In this document: positions 5,461-6,732 of the stretch, in pieces
How positions within the stretch are numbered: the stretch's first letter is position 1
Layout: the number at the start of each line of letters is the position of its first letter
Origin: JBFFXF01 sp041569895
GTDB lineage: Bacteria; Planctomycetota; UBA8108; JACQVS01
DNA length: 6,732 nt
NCBI GenBank assembly: GCA_041569895.1
Contig: JBFFXF010000349.1
Coordinates: 1 to 6,732 of the forward strand
Reading direction: 5' to 3'
The notes under the pieces: model-generated
What the model was told of the DNA's origin: nothing
The model's database searches: none
What the model saw: only the letters and a program-made list of their open reading frames with translations
Position numbers and translations under genes: made by a program

Positions 5461-6543
5461 ATGAGCGGGCAGGCCGGAGACGCACCGGGAGACGCTCGGC
5501 GTCCGGAGTCGACCCTCGATGCGGCCGCGGTGGGAGCCGCCTCCGACGCGACGCGCTTCCTGCGCATCGCGGCGCTCGCCGGTTTCGCCATCCACCTGGT
5601 CCAGGGGCTGGTGAGATCGTTCCCGCTCGAGGGCGGCCAGATCTGGAGCCTCGTCCTGATGGTTGCGCTCCTCGTCGCCGCGGCGGCGATCGCGGTCACC
5701 GTCCTCGCGACGTCGGTCCGCCTGCTGGTCTCGAACGCCGACCTCCTCGTCCCGGTCGGCCTCTACTTCCTGGCCAGCGACATCCTCGGCTGGGTGATGC
5801 GGCTTCCGGTGCTGGAGACCGTGTTCTCGCCGTCGCTCTCCTTCTCGGTCCTCAGTGTCGCCTACTCCCTGGGCCTCGGCACGGTGATCGGCTTCGTCTT
5901 CGACACCGTCGTCGCCGGCTGGATCGTCCTCATGGCGCTCGAGGTCGCGCGGGAGCGAACGCCGGACCTCGTCGCCACCTTCAGGGACCTGCCGCGGTGG
6001 TTCATCCCGATCGCGGTCGTGCGACTGATGGTCGTGGTGCTGATCTGCGCGCTCGTCACCATCGGCGTCGGCTTCCTCGGACTGCTCCTGCCGCTCGGAA
6101 TCGCCGCCGGCCTGATCGCCGTCGTGACGCTCGGGCCGGTGCTGGTGCTCTTCAACATGGCGTGCTTCTTTCCCTTTCCGTGCGTCCTCGAGCGGTCGGG
6201 GTCCTTCGCGCACAGGCTCGGTCGCGGATTCCGCCTGGGAGTCCGGCGCTGGCGGGCGCTCCTCGTGCCGCTCGTCCTCGTCATGCTCGTCCTGGGAAGC
6301 GTGCCGTACTTCACGTTCTCGTCGAGCGCGTCGAGCTGGAGCGTCAACATGAAGTTTCACGTCAAGTGGATCGCCGACTTCCCGATCTCCTCGTCGTGGG
6401 AAGGCGTCCTGGCGTCGGCGATCGGCGTCGACACGCTGCCCCTCGTCACCGCGACCCTCGGCGTCGCCTGCTTCCTCCTCGGCATCGCGCTCACCATCGA
6501 GCTCTACCGCCGCGTCGGCATCGGGCGTGACGACGGGGCCTGA
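5461..6543 (+). CDS. Polytopic membrane protein of unknown function
   Basis: The product has 360 residues and I do not recognise a named family. The first 30 residues are polar and probably cytoplasmic. Hydrophobic segments follow at about 33-52, 62-90, 94-112, 127-160, 181-204, 206-233, 266-284 and 325-348, so seven or eight membrane helices are likely. A basic stretch at about 244-267 (ERSGSFAHRLGRG and RRWR) before the seventh segment resembles the loop seen in membrane domains of the glycerophosphodiesterase-associated or YesL/DUF-type integral proteins, but this is only a resemblance. A polar loop rich in Ser and Trp (287-315) lies between the last two segments and is probably outside. 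No catalytic motif, transporter signature or nucleotide-binding site is seen. The start at 5461 has a good ribosome binding site. The gene follows the CotH/LTD gene by 53 nt in the same direction, so cotranscription is possible. It converges with a minus-strand gene downstream. Confidence 0.8.
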   Translation: MSGQAGDAPGDARRPESTLDAAAVGAASDATRFLRIAALAGFAIHLVQGLVRSFPLEGGQIWSLVLMVALLVAAAAIAVTVLATSVRLLVSNADLLVPVGLYFLASDILGWVMRLPVLETVFSPSLSFSVLSVAYSLGLGTVIGFVFDTVVAGWIVLMALEVARERTPDLVATFRDLPRWFIPIAVVRLMVVVLICALVTIGVGFLGLLLPLGIAAGLIAVVTLGPVLVLFNMACFFPFPCVLERSGSFAHRLGRGFRLGVRRWRALLVPLVLVMLVLGSVPYFTFSSSASSWSVNMKFHVKWIADFPISSSWEGVLASAIGVDTLPLVTATLGVACFLLGIALTIELYRRVGIGRDDGA

Positions 6544-6573
6544 GGCCGTCTGCTCTCCGCGGCGCCCCGGCGG

Positions 6574-6732
6574 TCATTCGGCGGAACGCCCCGGGAGGCG
6601 GCGCAGGACCCAGACGGAGTCTGCGAGAAACTCGCCCCGGGCGAACTCCAGGCGCAGCCGGTCGTCGCCCTCGAACCGGTAGGTTGCGGTGGCCGACTGA
6701 GGGCCGACGAGATCGACGACCATCGTGCGCTC
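6574..6732 (-). CDS. C-terminal part of a convergent gene, product unknown (partial)
   Basis: Reading the minus strand from the right edge gives 52 uninterrupted codons ending in TGA at 6576-6574, with strong G/C preference at third positions like the other genes. The visible end contains SATATYRFEGDDRLRLEF and then DSVWVLRRLPG. An alternation of the type xYxxxGDxLxLxF followed by a closing VLRR is reminiscent of small beta-barrel proteins such as the TIGR03067-type family common in Planctomycetota, but 52 residues are too few for a firm call. The gene starts outside the window; an internal Met near the right edge could in principle start a 49-residue protein, which is less likely. Its stop is 30 nt from the stop of the membrane-protein gene. 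Confidence 0.6.
   Translation of the reverse strand, partial: ERTMVVDLVGPQSATATYRFEGDDRLRLEFARGEFLADSVWVLRRLPGRSAE

Noticed and set aside
2372..5485. A 1037-codon open frame on the minus strand opposite the CotH/LTD gene
   Set aside because: Its translation is a monotonous Arg/Ala/Val/Asp/Glu mix without domains, while the plus strand shows several recognisable domains. Long antisense frames are expected opposite GC-rich genes with few A/T third positions.
5314..6360. A 348-codon open frame on the minus strand opposite the membrane-protein gene
   Set aside because: The translation is almost entirely charged (Glu, Arg, Asp, His), as expected when codons for hydrophobic residues are read in reverse complement.
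6557..6573. GC-rich imperfect hairpin between the two convergent stops as a bidirectional terminator
   Set aside because: The stem is short with a bulge and no T-tract on either side, so it cannot be separated from background GC-rich pairing.

Overview
This is a GC-rich window of about 6.7 kb with dense coding and strong G/C preference at third codon positions. It looks like chromosomal DNA from a free-living bacterium with a large exported proteome. The best taxonomic hint is the giant secreted protein in the middle. It combines lamin-tail domains, a CotH-type kinase domain and a C-terminal dockerin-like tail ending in a cysteine. From memory, this combination is typical of uncultured Planctomycetota and related high-GC lineages. 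That placement is an inference, because there is no rRNA or marker gene here.

Layout: (1) 1-106 is a short leader that is open in frame to the left edge. (2) 107-781 (+) encodes a small cytoplasmic alpha/beta hydrolase of the KANL3/Tex30-like type with an intact Ser-Asp-His triad. (3) 782-940 is a relatively A/T-rich spacer with a strong hairpin, a plausible sigma70-like promoter and a second leader hairpin. (4) 941-5407 (+) encodes an exported protein of 1488 residues. Its order is signal peptide, LTD, galactose-binding-like beta domain, LTD, LTD, CBM-like domain, Ig-like domain, CotH kinase domain, beta-sandwich, dockerin-like tail. (5) 5461-6543 (+) follows after 53 nt and encodes a polytopic membrane protein of unknown function. 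(6) 6574-6732 (-) is the C-terminal end of a convergent gene that runs off the right edge.

How they may work together: the hydrolase is probably a separate unit, because a hairpin and a promoter candidate lie after it. The CotH/LTD protein and the membrane protein are close enough to be cotranscribed, but nothing in the sequence proves a functional link. No mobile element, CRISPR array, tRNA or rRNA was seen. The most interesting object is the 1488-residue protein: a kinase-fold domain embedded in an extracellular adhesion and sorting scaffold, with no recognisable substrate gene nearby. Long open frames on the minus strand are composition shadows of the plus-strand genes.
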